From an uncultured delta proteobacterium (GTDB taxonomy: Bacteria > Myxococcota > Myxococcia > Myxococcales > 40CM-4-68-19): a stretch of DNA of 64,000 nt. A program made the position numbers and the translations under genes. The DNA lies in the NCBI GenBank assembly GCA_903911145.1, contig CAIWCD010000018.1, positions 151,681 through 215,680 of the forward strand. The letters run 5' to 3'. The notes under the pieces were generated by a model. That model did not search any database and was not told the origin of the DNA. It worked only from the letters and a program-made list of their open reading frames with translations. This document shows positions 26,244 through 36,325 of this stretch, one piece after another; the stretch's first letter is position 1; every line of letters starts with the position of its first letter.

Positions 26244-27374
26244 CTACGTCATGCTGGTGAGCTGCAGGCCACCGGTGATCACCACGACTTCGCCGCGCTG
26301 CAGGCCGTCGATGACCGGGAGCAGATCTCCCGCCGCGTTCTCGTCGACGCGCACGACGCGACGCTGGAAGCGGAAGAGACCCGCCTCGTTGCGGCCAGTC
26401 TGGATGAAGACGACCGTCTGCTCTCCGAGCCGCACGACCGCGCTGCGCGGAACGGCCAGTGCGCGTCGCTCGCCCGTTGCGATCTTCACCGTCGCGTACA
26501 TCTCCGGCTTGAGCTCGCCGTGGGGATTGGCGAGCACGCAACGCACGCGCGCGGTGCGCGTGACGGGATCGAGAGAAGGAGAGATCCAGTCGACGCGGCC
26601 GGTGAATGCACGCTTCGGATAGGCAGGGACTTCAGCGGAGAGAGTGGCCCCCTTTTGCACGGCGGCCGTGTCCATCTCGAAGACGTCAGCCCAGATCCAG
26701 ACGTTCTCGGTGGAGCCGATGGTGAAGAGTTCGACCGCGCTGCCTCCCGCATACTGGCCCTGCACCTCGATGCCCGGATTCAGATTGCGCGCGATCACCT
26801 CGCCCGCGATCGGCGCGCGCAGCACGAACCGCTCTCCCGCGCCTTCTTCTCCGTGCAACAGCTTCATCCGCGCGCGCGCCCGCTCAAGCTCAGCGCGGGC
26901 CTTCTGCTGGTTGTCCTCGGCCTGCTCGAGATCGCGCTTCGCGCCGGCCTGCGCATCGACGAGTTCGTGCTGGCGCGTCAGCTCATGCTCCGCCGCGGTG
27001 AGATCGGCCTGCGCCTTGTCGACGTCGCTCTTGGCCTGGCCGAGATCCGGCGAGTCGAGGATCGCCAGCGGCGCGCCCTTGGCGACGCGCCCGCCGAGCG
27101 ACGCGACCACTTCGAGCACGCGCCCCGTCACGGGGGAGAAGACATGCGCGACGCGCTGATCATCGAACGCGACGCGTCCGCTGGTGGTGATCTCCGAGCC
27201 GAGTTCGCGCTCTTCGATCGGCTGCGCGACGATCTGGCCGGCCGTCATCTGCTGCGACGAGAGCCACGCCTCGCCGGGCGGCGCGCGCGCTGCCTCGACC
27301 TTGCTCTCGTGGGTGCAGCTCGCGAGCAGCGACAGCGAGAGAACCATCGAGTGAATCGACCGGGTGCGGATCAT
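26244..27374 (-). CDS. RND/HlyD-type efflux membrane-fusion lipoprotein
   Basis: This 376-residue periplasmic adaptor links an inner-membrane pump to an outer-membrane channel. It has a signal peptide with lipobox LLASC, a barrel-sandwich (SPVTGRVLEVVASLGGRVAKGAPLAIL), a long coiled-coil hairpin (about 110-180), the returning strand FVLRAPIAGEVIARNLNPGIEV, and a beta-barrel with the ADVFEMD motif. It is closest in style to CusB/CzcB adaptors. I start it at 27374, where ATGA overlaps the TolC gene's stop. No RND pump gene follows; the next gene is convergent. The partner pump must be elsewhere or this pair serves another exporter. Confidence 0.88.
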   Translation of the reverse strand: MIRTRSIHSMVLSLSLLASCTHESKVEAARAPPGEAWLSSQQMTAGQIVAQPIEERELGSEITTSGRVAFDDQRVAHVFSPVTGRVLEVVASLGGRVAKGAPLAILDSPDLGQAKSDVDKAQADLTAAEHELTRQHELVDAQAGAKRDLEQAEDNQQKARAELERARARMKLLHGEEGAGERFVLRAPIAGEVIARNLNPGIEVQGQYAGGSAVELFTIGSTENVWIWADVFEMDTAAVQKGATLSAEVPAYPKRAFTGRVDWISPSLDPVTRTARVRCVLANPHGELKPEMYATVKIATGERRALAVPRSAVVRLGEQTVVFIQTGRNEAGLFRFQRRVVRVDENAAGDLLPVIDGLQRGEVVVITGGLQLTSMT

Positions 27375-28675
27375 GTGCGCAGCTCCTTCGCCACCGCCGC
27401 CTCGAGCTGCGCGACGGCGTTCCAATAGGTCGCGAGCAGATTCAGCCGCTCGCCGCTGACGGCCAGCAGCGTGCGCTGCGCGTCGAGGAGATCGAGCAAC
27501 GTCGCGGCCCCTTTCGCGTACTGCACCTCAATGAGATCTCGCGCACGCTTCGCCCTCGCGAAGAGCTTGCCGTCCATGCGCTCCATCTGCGTGCGCGCCG
27601 AGACAAACGCGCTGAACGCCGCGCGCACGTCGTTCGCCACCTGCGCCCGCGCCTTCGCCGCGCCGATCTCCTGCGTGCGCAGATCGGCCTCTGCCTTCGC
27701 GATCTCGCCCTGCTGCTGGTAGAGGAGCGCGAGCGGAATCGAGAGCCCGACAGTCAGCGTCGGCGGCGTGATCGCGCCTTGCCCTGTGCCCTGCTGCGCG
27801 TAGCTCACCGAGAGATCGGGATCTCCCCAGCGCTGCCGGCGAGCGAGCGCAATCGCAGCGTGGGCGCGGCTGACCTGCTCCGTCGTCGCGCGCAGATCGG
27901 GCCGCAGCTCGAGCGCCTGCGCGAGCAGCGAGTCGCTGGTGGATTGCGCGAGCGGAGCTGGAAGCGCGAAGTCGAGCCCGTGCGGATCGAGCGCGAAGGT
28001 CGGCACCGGGCCGCGCGCGCCGAGGAGAAACGCGAGCTGCGCCCTGGCGGTGGTGAGCGCTTGCGTCGCCTGATCGTGCAGCTGCTCGGTCTCGAGTTCA
28101 GCCACTTCGGCGCGCGCGAGATCGGCCTCCGAGACAGCGCCGAGCGAAAATCTCTTCTCGTTGAGCGAACGCGTCCGCTCGGTCGAATCCTTCGCATCGA
28201 TGCTCAGCGCGAGCTGCGCCTGCGCCTGCAGCGCGGCGATGAAGGCCTGCTTGAGCGACAACTCGAGCGTGCGAGCTGCGTCCTCCCGCGACTGTTGCGC
28301 TGCAGCGAGTGCTGCGTGCGCGATATCGAGGCGCAGACCGCGCTTGTTCGAGAGCAGATCGGAGAGTGCGCCCGACTCCGAGATGCCGACCGAAAACCCG
28401 ACAGCGCAACCGGAGCAGCCTGCGGCCTCGTCGCCAAACGAGTGTGCGAGGCTGCCGCTGATCGAGGGATTCGGCGAGGCGCCGGCGACCGCGACATCTC
28501 CCTGCGCGCTCGCGACCTGCGCATCCGCGAGGAGGAGATCGAAGCCACGCACGCGAAAGAGGCGCAGCGCTTCGGGCAGCGTCAGTTGTGCGGGCAGCGC
28601 ATCGTCACCAGCGGCGACCGCGACGCCCGGATGCGCAAGCAGGAGAAGAGCGGAGACGGCAGAGGTCAATCGCAT
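27371..28675 (-). CDS. TolC-family outer-membrane efflux channel
   Basis: This 434-residue protein has a signal peptide (MRLTSAVSALLLLAHPGVAVA) and the internally duplicated alpha-helical barrel of TolC/CusC proteins. LTLPEALRLFRVRGFDLLLADAQVASAQGDV opens the first repeat and the second begins after about residue 220, with LELRPDLRATTEQVSRAHAAIALARRQRWGDP. It forms the outer-membrane exit duct for the adaptor encoded next. A good sigma54-type promoter lies directly upstream, 17 bases before the ATG, and a sigma54 activator is encoded divergently, so expression is probably controlled by that two-component system. Confidence 0.9.
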   Translation of the reverse strand: MRLTSAVSALLLLAHPGVAVAAGDDALPAQLTLPEALRLFRVRGFDLLLADAQVASAQGDVAVAGASPNPSISGSLAHSFGDEAAGCSGCAVGFSVGISESGALSDLLSNKRGLRLDIAHAALAAAQQSREDAARTLELSLKQAFIAALQAQAQLALSIDAKDSTERTRSLNEKRFSLGAVSEADLARAEVAELETEQLHDQATQALTTARAQLAFLLGARGPVPTFALDPHGLDFALPAPLAQSTSDSLLAQALELRPDLRATTEQVSRAHAAIALARRQRWGDPDLSVSYAQQGTGQGAITPPTLTVGLSIPLALLYQQQGEIAKAEADLRTQEIGAAKARAQVANDVRAAFSAFVSARTQMERMDGKLFARAKRARDLIEVQYAKGAATLLDLLDAQRTLLAVSGERLNLLATYWNAVAQLEAAVAKELRT

Positions 28676-28691
28676 GTCGGTCACTGCAAAC

Positions 28692-28708
28692 AGCAAGCGA
28701 CGGACCAG
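28692..28708 (-). promoter_or_regulatory. Candidate sigma54 (-24/-12) promoter for the TolC-adaptor operon
   Basis: On the minus strand CTGGTCCGTCGCTTGCT matches the consensus CTGGCACG-N4-TTGCW except at two positions. The invariant GG and GC are exactly 10 bases apart. The predicted start site is only a few bases before the TolC ATG at 28675. The divergent gene pair encodes a kinase and a sigma54 activator, which supports the call. Confidence 0.6.
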
Positions 28709-28858
28709 CCTGGGTGAGCGCGCAAAGCCTTGCTGGGAGCGGTCTTGCGCACGGTCCATCGCTGATCAGGATGACGGGCTGAAAGATTCTTGGAGGTCGG
28801 CCCGAAGCTTTCTTGCAGTGCCGCGGTTCGCGCCCAGGGCCAACGATCGCACCGACAT

Positions 28859-28880
28859 CGATCTCGCGCGTGCGAGATCG
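28859..28880. promoter_or_regulatory. Perfect palindrome, candidate activator-binding site
   Basis: CGATCTCGC-GCGT-GCGAGATCG is a perfect 9-bp inverted repeat in the intergenic region between the TolC gene and the kinase gene. It lies about 150 bases upstream of the -24/-12 promoter and 27 bases before the kinase start. Distance and symmetry suit an NtrC-type enhancer site that could also autoregulate the kinase operon. Confidence 0.5.
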
Positions 28881-28906
28881 CGCGCTGCGCGGTACACACT
28901 GCCGGC

Positions 28907-30601
28907 ATGAAGCTCCGCTTGCGTCTCGCGCTGGTCTCCTGCGTCGTCGCGCTGGTCGCGGTCGTCTTGACGGGAGCTGTGCTCATCCGCCAGTCGCGCG
29001 CCTACTCGACGGAGCAGTTGCTGCAGAAGCAGGAACTGCTCGTGCAGAACCGGGCGTTCGCGCTCGGGGATAGTCTCGACGTTGCGGTGCGCGAGTTGAT
29101 TCGTCTCTCGCACATGGCCGAGGTCGATCTCTCCGACAACGATCTGCGGCCCGAGGCGGCGCTGCTCGCGCATGCGCATCGCAACTCGACGCTCTTCAAT
29201 ATTGGCCTGCAGATCGAAGATGCTTCCGGACGCTGCCTCTGGAGTGAGCCCGCCGAGTCGAGTTGCGCGGGCGCCTCGTTCGCGAATGAGCCGTGGTTCA
29301 TCGAGGGGAAGAAGGCGACCGGCGCGGTCGTCATGCGCGACGGAGATGGAGAGCGCATCGACGTGGTGGTGCCGATCGGACAGAAGCGCGACGCCGTGTC
29401 GGGCGTCCTGCGCGGCATCATCGACCCGCGCACCGATCGCATTCTCGGACCCGCGCTCAACGATGCGCTCCCGCCGGGAACCGAGGCCGCGCTCGTCTCG
29501 GCACAGGGCAAGCTGATCCATCCGCAGCGCCTGCTGCGCAACCTCGGTTGGGAGCGCGCGCTCGCGCTGGCTCCTGGCGCGGCCGGGACGTTTCTCCTCG
29601 ATGAAGATGGCGAGCGCTGGCTCTACGCGCACGCGCCCGTCGCGCACGCCGGCTTTGGCATCGCCTTTCGCTGGAAGCTCTCGACGCTCGATGTCGGCCT
29701 GCAGCACGAGCTTCGCCTGCTCTTCTTCATTCTCAGTCTTGGCGTCGGGCTCGCGGTGCTGCTCGCGTTCGTCTCCTCGGGCTGGCAGACGCAGCCGCTC
29801 GAGAGTCTGGTGCGGGCCCGCACCGCAGAGCTCGAGGCGGCCCAGCGCGCGCTGCTCGCACAGGAGCGGCTTGCCGCGATGGGACAGGCCGCAGCGGTGA
29901 TCTCGCACGAGCTGAAGAACTCACTCGGCGCGCTGGGGATGGGCGTGAGCCTGATCGCGCGCGAGGCCGCGAGCGTGGGTCTCACGCGCGTGCACGAGCA
30001 GGTGCGCGAAGAGGTCGCGCGCCTGCGCACGCTCACCGATGAGCTGCTCGTCTTCGCGCGCTCCCCGAAGATGGAGACGCGCACGCACGACCTGCGCGAA
30101 CTCGCGAGGCGCGCGACGGAGATCTGCCGCGAGCAGGCCGCGTCGGCCGAGGTTGCGATCGAGGAGATCGATCAGGCTGCAGGCACCTCGGCGCTCGAAC
30201 TGTCGTGCGATGGCGAGCGCATACAGAGCGTGCTGGTGAATCTGGTGCACAACGCGATCGAGGCGGTGGCCTGGCAGCGCGAGCCGGTGATCGGTCGCGC
30301 CCGCGCGGTGCGAATCTCTGTGCAGCAGCATCTCGCGAAGGAGTCCGCGGCCGCGCCAGGAGCGGTCGAGGTGATCATCGAAGACTCCGGGCCGGGCGTC
30401 TCCGCAGAGTCGCGCGCGCACCTCTTCGAGCCCTTCTTCACCACCAAACGCAACGGCACCGGCCTGGGCCTTGCGACCTCGCAGCGGTTCGTCGGTGCAC
30501 ACGGTGGCCGCATCGAAGTCGGCGTATCCGCTCTCGGCGGCGCGCGCTTCTGTGTCGTGCTGCCGGTCGTGCCGAAGCTCGTGCCGCAAGAGGAGGTGTG
30601 A
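28907..30601 (+). CDS. Membrane sensor histidine kinase
   Basis: This 564-residue protein has an N-terminal transmembrane helix (about 6-27), an extracytoplasmic sensor domain (about 30-265) resembling a Cache-type fold with two cysteines (110, 120), a second helix (about 270-290), and a cytoplasmic kinase core. H334 in ISHELKNS is the phosphorylation site. The ATP-binding N box (NLVHNAIEAV), G1 (DSGPGVS), F box (FEPFFTTK) and G2 (GTGLGLA) are intact. The response regulator gene starts 2 bases after its stop. It should phosphorylate the adjacent NtrC-type regulator in response to a periplasmic signal, perhaps a compound exported by the divergent efflux pair. Confidence 0.92.
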   Translation: MKLRLRLALVSCVVALVAVVLTGAVLIRQSRAYSTEQLLQKQELLVQNRAFALGDSLDVAVRELIRLSHMAEVDLSDNDLRPEAALLAHAHRNSTLFNIGLQIEDASGRCLWSEPAESSCAGASFANEPWFIEGKKATGAVVMRDGDGERIDVVVPIGQKRDAVSGVLRGIIDPRTDRILGPALNDALPPGTEAALVSAQGKLIHPQRLLRNLGWERALALAPGAAGTFLLDEDGERWLYAHAPVAHAGFGIAFRWKLSTLDVGLQHELRLLFFILSLGVGLAVLLAFVSSGWQTQPLESLVRARTAELEAAQRALLAQERLAAMGQAAAVISHELKNSLGALGMGVSLIAREAASVGLTRVHEQVREEVARLRTLTDELLVFARSPKMETRTHDLRELARRATEICREQAASAEVAIEEIDQAAGTSALELSCDGERIQSVLVNLVHNAIEAVAWQREPVIGRARAVRISVQQHLAKESAAAPGAVEVIIEDSGPGVSAESRAHLFEPFFTTKRNGTGLGLATSQRFVGAHGGRIEVGVSALGGARFCVVLPVVPKLVPQEEV

Positions 30602-30602
30602 C

Positions 30603-31986
<1,384 letters not shown>

Positions 31987-31991
<5 letters not shown>

Positions 31992-32017
31992 GTGCCAATG
32001 ATTGGGATACAAACGAT
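31987..32017. repeat. R1 dispersed repeat, copy across a stop/start junction
   Basis: TTTGAGTGCCAATGATTGGG followed by ATACAAACGATT spans the regulator's TGA stop and the next gene's GTG start. Over 27 bases it matches 15589-15615 at 24 positions. A second, more diverged unit (CTTGGGGTTCAACTGATC) follows at 32031-32048. Confidence 0.7.
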
Positions 32018-32795
32018 TCGCGCGACGATGCTTGGGGTTCAACTGATCTGCCTCGCGGCCGCTCCTGGCGCGGTCGCGAGCGGTGCCGTAGCGCCGGTCA
32101 AGCGGGTACACCCGCCAGCTGCAGAGTTGATCAAGAGCTACCAGTTGGCCGCGGGCGTGGCGGCGCTTCGCGCGGTGCACACGCGCTCGTGCAAGGGAGA
32201 GGTCGAGCGGACCCCGAGCGGCGTCACGGCGGGTGCGGCGATCACGCCGTTTCACGGGAAGATCGAGCTTGATTGGAAGGAGCCGGGGCGAGCGCGGGAG
32301 GTCTGGGACGACGGCAAGCAGCGCACGCGCCGGATCAGCGACGGCGAGCACGGTTGGGTGGTCGGTACGGCCGAGAAGCGGCGCGAGCTGCATGTGACAG
32401 ATCGGGTTGAGTTGTCACGTCTCGCCGCGCTCTTTCAACCCGCACTGGTGCTGCCGCTCGACGAGTTGGCCTTCGCGCGCGTCGACAAAGTGGGTGGGCG
32501 TGAGGCGGATGTGCTGCAGACGAAGAGTGGCGAGCTGCTCTGGCTCGATCAGGAGACGCACCTTCCGCTGCGCCTCGATCTCTTCGTCGAGCGCGTGGAG
32601 CCGTCGAGCGCGGGCCGCTTCTACCTCTCGCAGATCTTCTTCGACGAGTGGCAGACCGTGGGAGCGATGCAGTTGCCGCGCGTGATGCGCCGCGTGCGCG
32701 CCGAGGGCTCGACGATCTATCGATTCACCGAGGTGAAACAGGACCTCGAGCTCGCAAGCGGGCTTTTCAAAATCCCCTACTTCTGGCGCAAGTAG
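31992..32795 (+). CDS. Exported protein, outer-membrane lipoprotein-sorting-like fold
   Basis: This 267-residue protein has a signal peptide (hydrophobic stretch LGVQLICLAAAPGAVAS) and a beta-rich mature part (KIELDWKEPGRAREVW...EHGWVV...LLWLDQETHLPLRLDLF) reminiscent of LolA/LolB-like or MucB-like half-barrels. The assignment is tentative and no catalytic residues are expected. GTG at 31992 follows the regulator's stop directly; ATG at 31998 or 32028 could be used instead. The first 20 codons are almost wholly made of R1 repeat DNA, so the native start may have been replaced. It is probably co-transcribed with the kinase and regulator. Confidence 0.65.
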   Translation: MPMIGIQTIRATMLGVQLICLAAAPGAVASGAVAPVKRVHPPAAELIKSYQLAAGVAALRAVHTRSCKGEVERTPSGVTAGAAITPFHGKIELDWKEPGRAREVWDDGKQRTRRISDGEHGWVVGTAEKRRELHVTDRVELSRLAALFQPALVLPLDELAFARVDKVGGREADVLQTKSGELLWLDQETHLPLRLDLFVERVEPSSAGRFYLSQIFFDEWQTVGAMQLPRVMRRVRAEGSTIYRFTEVKQDLELASGLFKIPYFWRK

Positions 32796-32821
32796 CGCGC
32801 TCGTCGTTGCCGCCAGCGCGC
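32795..32821. terminator. Hairpin between convergent genes
   Basis: GCGCGCT (32795-32801) and AGCGCGC (32815-32821) form a 7-bp stem that fills the 30-base gap between two convergent stop codons. There is no T-run. A two-way terminator is the simplest reading. Confidence 0.4.
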
Positions 32822-32825
32822 GTGG

Positions 32826-33188
32826 TTAACGGTAGGCAACGAGCAGCGCGATCAACGCCAGAGCGGCCGGGATGGTCTGGATGTAGAGGATCCGCCGCAT
32901 CACCGAGATGGCGCCGACGATGCCCGCGATCGCGACGCAGGCGAGAAAGAAGCTTGCGCGCGGGACCAGCTCGGCGCCGGACGCCAGCGCCCAGATGAGG
33001 CCGGCCGCGAGGAAGAGATTGTAGAGGCCCTGGTTGAGCGCGAGCGTCCGCGTGGTCTCGGCGCGCGCTTTGTCCATGCGAAACGTCTTGAGCCCGAACG
33101 GTTTCGTCCAGAGCACGGACTCGAGCACGAAGATGTACGCGTGGATGAGCGCGACGAACAGGACGAGGAGCTGCGCGAGCAGGGTCAT
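32826..33188 (-). CDS. DUF1304-family membrane protein
   Basis: This 120-residue protein has four hydrophobic helices. The N-terminal helix with LIHAYIFVLESVLW, the following KTFRM and the third-helix region NQGLYNLFLAAGLIWAL match the DUF1304 family of small integral membrane proteins, whose function is unknown. Length is typical. It lies 30 bases downstream of the ceramidase-like gene on the same strand and may be read with it. Confidence 0.82.
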   Translation of the reverse strand: MTLLAQLLVLFVALIHAYIFVLESVLWTKPFGLKTFRMDKARAETTRTLALNQGLYNLFLAAGLIWALASGAELVPRASFFLACVAIAGIVGAISVMRRILYIQTIPAALALIALLVAYR

Positions 33189-33218
33189 CAGAGTCTCGAT
33201 GGGGAAATGTTGTTCGCT

Positions 33219-35651
33219 TCAGGGCGCGTCGACGTCGAACTGCGCGGCGGCGCTGCTGTTGCCGTGCGCATCGGTAAAGAACCCGGCGGGAAGCGCGAGC
33301 GTGTAGTGCCCGCTTGCCACCGCGAGCGCTCCGGTGAAGCCAGGGCCTGCGCCGGGGGCGTACGCGTTGGGACCGGCCGGCCATGCGGGATGCTGCGGCG
33401 CAAGCGTGAGCGTCTGTCCGCCCGCGGCTGCGGTGACCGTCGCTGAGAGCGTCGACGTGCCGGGATCCACGGGCGCGAACGGCGCGGCATAGCGCGTGTC
33501 GGTGAGGCGGAACGCATCGACCTGCCACTCTGAATTCGGATCGCTCGCGTAGATCGCGGCGCGCGCCGGATAGCGCGGCGTGAGCGCGACGTTGAGCGTC
33601 CCTGCCGTGACGATGAGCGACGAGTCGAAGCCAAGCTTGCTGCTCGCCACGACGGCAAATGGCGTCGTCGGCAGATCGATGGCCTGCACCGTGCCTGCAC
33701 GCTGCGCCTTGCCGACGAGGTGCAGCCGATAGTTGCCGAGCGCGAGATCGATCGGCGGCTCGTACTGCGCCGTCCACTCGTGCGAACGGCTCGTCGCAGT
33801 CTGGTTGGTCACGAAGCTGGGCGTCGCGCGATAGACCAGCGGCACATCTCCTCGCGCGCTCGTCACCGGGATCCACCCGTTGATCAGCACGTCGGAGAAG
33901 GTCCCGTGGCCGTCGTCCTTCTGGAGGCGCACCTCCGGATTTCCCATCGCCGGATCGCCCGCAAAGAACTTCGCGACCACTGGCGCAAGGCGCTCCACCT
34001 GCGCAGGCGGCTGCGTCTCGACAGCGGGAGCGTCGCTCGAGTCGGTCGCGGCCACGGCGGTGTACGTGAGCGGCGTTCCATCCACGGGCGCGGGCTCGGG
34101 GAGAATCTTGTGCAGCGCGGCTCCCGTGCGCAGTTCGTGAAATGCATCGGCGCTCTGCTGCACGATGAACGCGGCGTACTTCCAGCCCCAGAAGGTGATG
34201 GTCGGTTCGTATCCACCAGAGAGCCAATCCTGATCGAAGAGCAGATAGCCGTCGTGGTCCTGCGCGTAGCCCAGCACCAGCGCGTCGGCGACGCCGCCAT
34301 CTGCATCGGCAAGCACCTCGTCGCGCAGCGCCCGACCGACGGCTGCGACCGGCTCTCCCGGCAGCGTCACCAGTGCGAGATCTCCGATGCGCGCAGCGAG
34401 GACGCGCGACTGGTACTTGCCGCCGCCCGCGGTCGCGGGGCCGATGCAGACCACCTGGTTCGTCGGGATCGCCGCGCCGGGACAAGCGGGCGTGTAGATG
34501 TATTGGCAGAGCACGGCGCCGTCTGCGTAGAACTCGCCCTGAGAGTAGCCAATCTCGTCGTGGAACGAAGATACCTGGCGTTCCAATGATTGGAGTACCA
34601 ACGATTCCTTCATCGCTGCGCCCGCCTGCGTCCAGACCTGGCTGACCACCGCGGCGAGGTCCGCGCCCGTGCGCTGCATCGCCTGCGTGCCCGACTCGCC
34701 CTGCCCATCGGGGCTCGCGTCGCCGGCGTTTCCCTGCAGGTACATCGCGATCACCGGCTGCGTGAAGGTCTGCTCCACCGCAAGCTCGGCGTGCCCGGGC
34801 GCGTCGGTCGAGAGGCTGCGGTTGGTGCTGCCGCTGACCGTCCCGTGCATCGCATAGTGGAAGAGCGCTGCGATCGGCGCGCCGTCCTGGCCCTCGACGC
34901 GCAGCACGGTGACGCGCGTGTCCTGATCCTTGCCTCCGGTGATCCAGTCATTCTGGCAGCGGCGATCGTAGGCCGCCGTTGTGTCGGTTCCCGAGGCGTA
35001 GCCGAAGCGCGCTGGCTTGAGCGACGCAAGAGCCTCGCCGATGGCCGCCGCGATCGGTCCCGCGATCCGCTCGAGCATCTCCTGGCTGAAGGTGTCGCAG
35101 CCGTGCGCGAGCACATGGCGCGCGAGAGGCGGCTGCCCATTGAGCGCCTCGGCCGTAATGCTCTCGCGCGAGAATCGGCAACCCTCCGCGTGCGTGTGTG
35201 TCGCGTCGAGGATCAGCTTGCCGCGCAGGTCGATCTTCGTCTGGGCCTTGACCAGCGCGAGCACGCGCTCGGTGAGCACGGCCGTCACAAAGACCGCGTC
35301 GATGCGCGCGATCACCAGCTGCGTGCGCCCGTTGTCGAACGCGACCACCTTGGCCATCGGCTGCGTCTCGAGGCCGCGCGTCGAGGGAAAGATATCGGCG
35401 AAGGGACTGCCGGGTTCGTCGCTCGGGAACGGTCCGGAGAGCGCCGCGGTCTGCGTGTATCCCGCGGTGGAGATGCCGACCGGCTCGTCGAGCGGACGCG
35501 CCGCCGCCGCCGCGCGCAGCGGACCGGGGCTGTTCGGATCGATCGCCTTCGCGTGGCAGCCGAGCTGCGTGCAGAGCAGCGCGGCAACGAGTGCGGGCAT
35601 GAGGCGCAGCAGCGCGGAGGGACGAGCGGCGACTTGGTGTACGTTTGACAC
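33219..35651 (-). CDS. Neutral-ceramidase-like exported lipoprotein
   Basis: This 810-residue protein resembles neutral/alkaline non-lysosomal ceramidases, zinc amidases that split ceramide. Family-like landmarks are VGISTAGYTQTAA near the mature start, DATHTHAEGC (metal-site histidines), FHYAMHGTVSG, YLQGNAGDASPDG and LVTLPGEPVAAVGRALRDE. Several positions differ from the family pattern (for example THTHAEG for THTHSGP), so substrate is uncertain. The C-terminal third is a beta-rich domain. I start it at GTG 35651, where GGAG lies 8 bases upstream; the lipobox is TQLGC. An R1 copy is read in frame within it (ESLVLQSLERQ). Confidence 0.8.
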   Translation of the reverse strand: MSNVHQVAARPSALLRLMPALVAALLCTQLGCHAKAIDPNSPGPLRAAAAARPLDEPVGISTAGYTQTAALSGPFPSDEPGSPFADIFPSTRGLETQPMAKVVAFDNGRTQLVIARIDAVFVTAVLTERVLALVKAQTKIDLRGKLILDATHTHAEGCRFSRESITAEALNGQPPLARHVLAHGCDTFSQEMLERIAGPIAAAIGEALASLKPARFGYASGTDTTAAYDRRCQNDWITGGKDQDTRVTVLRVEGQDGAPIAALFHYAMHGTVSGSTNRSLSTDAPGHAELAVEQTFTQPVIAMYLQGNAGDASPDGQGESGTQAMQRTGADLAAVVSQVWTQAGAAMKESLVLQSLERQVSSFHDEIGYSQGEFYADGAVLCQYIYTPACPGAAIPTNQVVCIGPATAGGGKYQSRVLAARIGDLALVTLPGEPVAAVGRALRDEVLADADGGVADALVLGYAQDHDGYLLFDQDWLSGGYEPTITFWGWKYAAFIVQQSADAFHELRTGAALHKILPEPAPVDGTPLTYTAVAATDSSDAPAVETQPPAQVERLAPVVAKFFAGDPAMGNPEVRLQKDDGHGTFSDVLINGWIPVTSARGDVPLVYRATPSFVTNQTATSRSHEWTAQYEPPIDLALGNYRLHLVGKAQRAGTVQAIDLPTTPFAVVASSKLGFDSSLIVTAGTLNVALTPRYPARAAIYASDPNSEWQVDAFRLTDTRYAAPFAPVDPGTSTLSATVTAAAGGQTLTLAPQHPAWPAGPNAYAPGAGPGFTGALAVASGHYTLALPAGFFTDAHGNSSAAAQFDVDAP
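34580..34606 (-). repeat. R1 dispersed repeat, copy inside the ceramidase-like gene
   Basis: On the plus strand it begins GTTCCAATGATTGGAGTACC and ends AACGATT. It shares CCAATGATTGG with 31996-32005 and the GTACCAA element with 43963-43995. It is in frame with the host gene and encodes ESLVLQSLE. The downstream protein sequence remains open and family-like. Confidence 0.6.
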
Positions 35652-35746
35652 GAAGGTGCTCCGATGAGGCCCATGCGGACAGGCCGATGCAAACATCTGC
35701 TCGTGCGCATTCCACGCCGAGGGGGTGCCACGCAAGAGGAGTTCTC

Positions 35747-36247
35747 TCAACTTCCGAGCAGGCGCAGCGCTGTCTCGCTCGCCTCGCCCGCCTCGAAGAC
35801 CAGCACGCCTTCCTCGCTGTACTCCTCGAGATCCTCGTGCAGCCACGACTCGCCCGCCCGCACGCGGTGGAAGCGGAGCGCGCAGCTCTCTCCGTCGTAG
35901 CTGAGGATGAGATTGAAGCGGCCCTGGTAGCGCGCAAGCTCGCGCGGCAGTCGCTCGGCGAGCACAAGTCCCGCCGTCAGGAGCAGCAGCGGACAGCTTG
36001 CGGTGAGGCGAGGATCGAGCAGATCGCCGACCGACAGCTTGTTCGCCGTGCACTCGAGATTGGTCCGGTCGTCGAAGGCCGCCAGCCGCGATCGCCAGGC
36101 CCCCGCGGGACGCACGAGCAGCACCAGCTCCTCGACCTCCTCGAGATTGAGCTGCGCGCGCGCAGCGAAGCCCGGATCGAGCGCCAACTCGATCTCGCGG
36201 CTCTGCAGCTCTCGCAGGTGTTCCTGCATCCGGCGGTTCATGCGCAT
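35747..36247 (-). CDS. Hypothetical cytoplasmic protein
   Basis: This 166-residue protein is not recognised. It is mixed alpha/beta with no signal peptide or membrane helix. The N-terminus (MRMNRRMQEHLRELQSREIELALDPGF) is helical; the middle contains LEEVEELVLLVRPAGAWRSRL, and the C-terminal half (YQGRFNLILSYDGESCALRFHRVRAGE) looks like beta strands. I chose the first of three nearby ATGs (36247). It lies divergently, 78 bases from the peptidase gene and 95 bases upstream of the ceramidase-like gene on the same strand, so co-transcription with the latter is possible. Confidence 0.6.
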   Translation of the reverse strand: MRMNRRMQEHLRELQSREIELALDPGFAARAQLNLEEVEELVLLVRPAGAWRSRLAAFDDRTNLECTANKLSVGDLLDPRLTASCPLLLLTAGLVLAERLPRELARYQGRFNLILSYDGESCALRFHRVRAGESWLHEDLEEYSEEGVLVFEAGEASETALRLLGS

Positions 36248-36325
36248 CGCGAAGTCTCTCAGGGCACAACTGTAACGCCACTTCGTTTCCCAACGCTTGC
36301 GCGCATCTGGCAAAAGCATCCGCCC

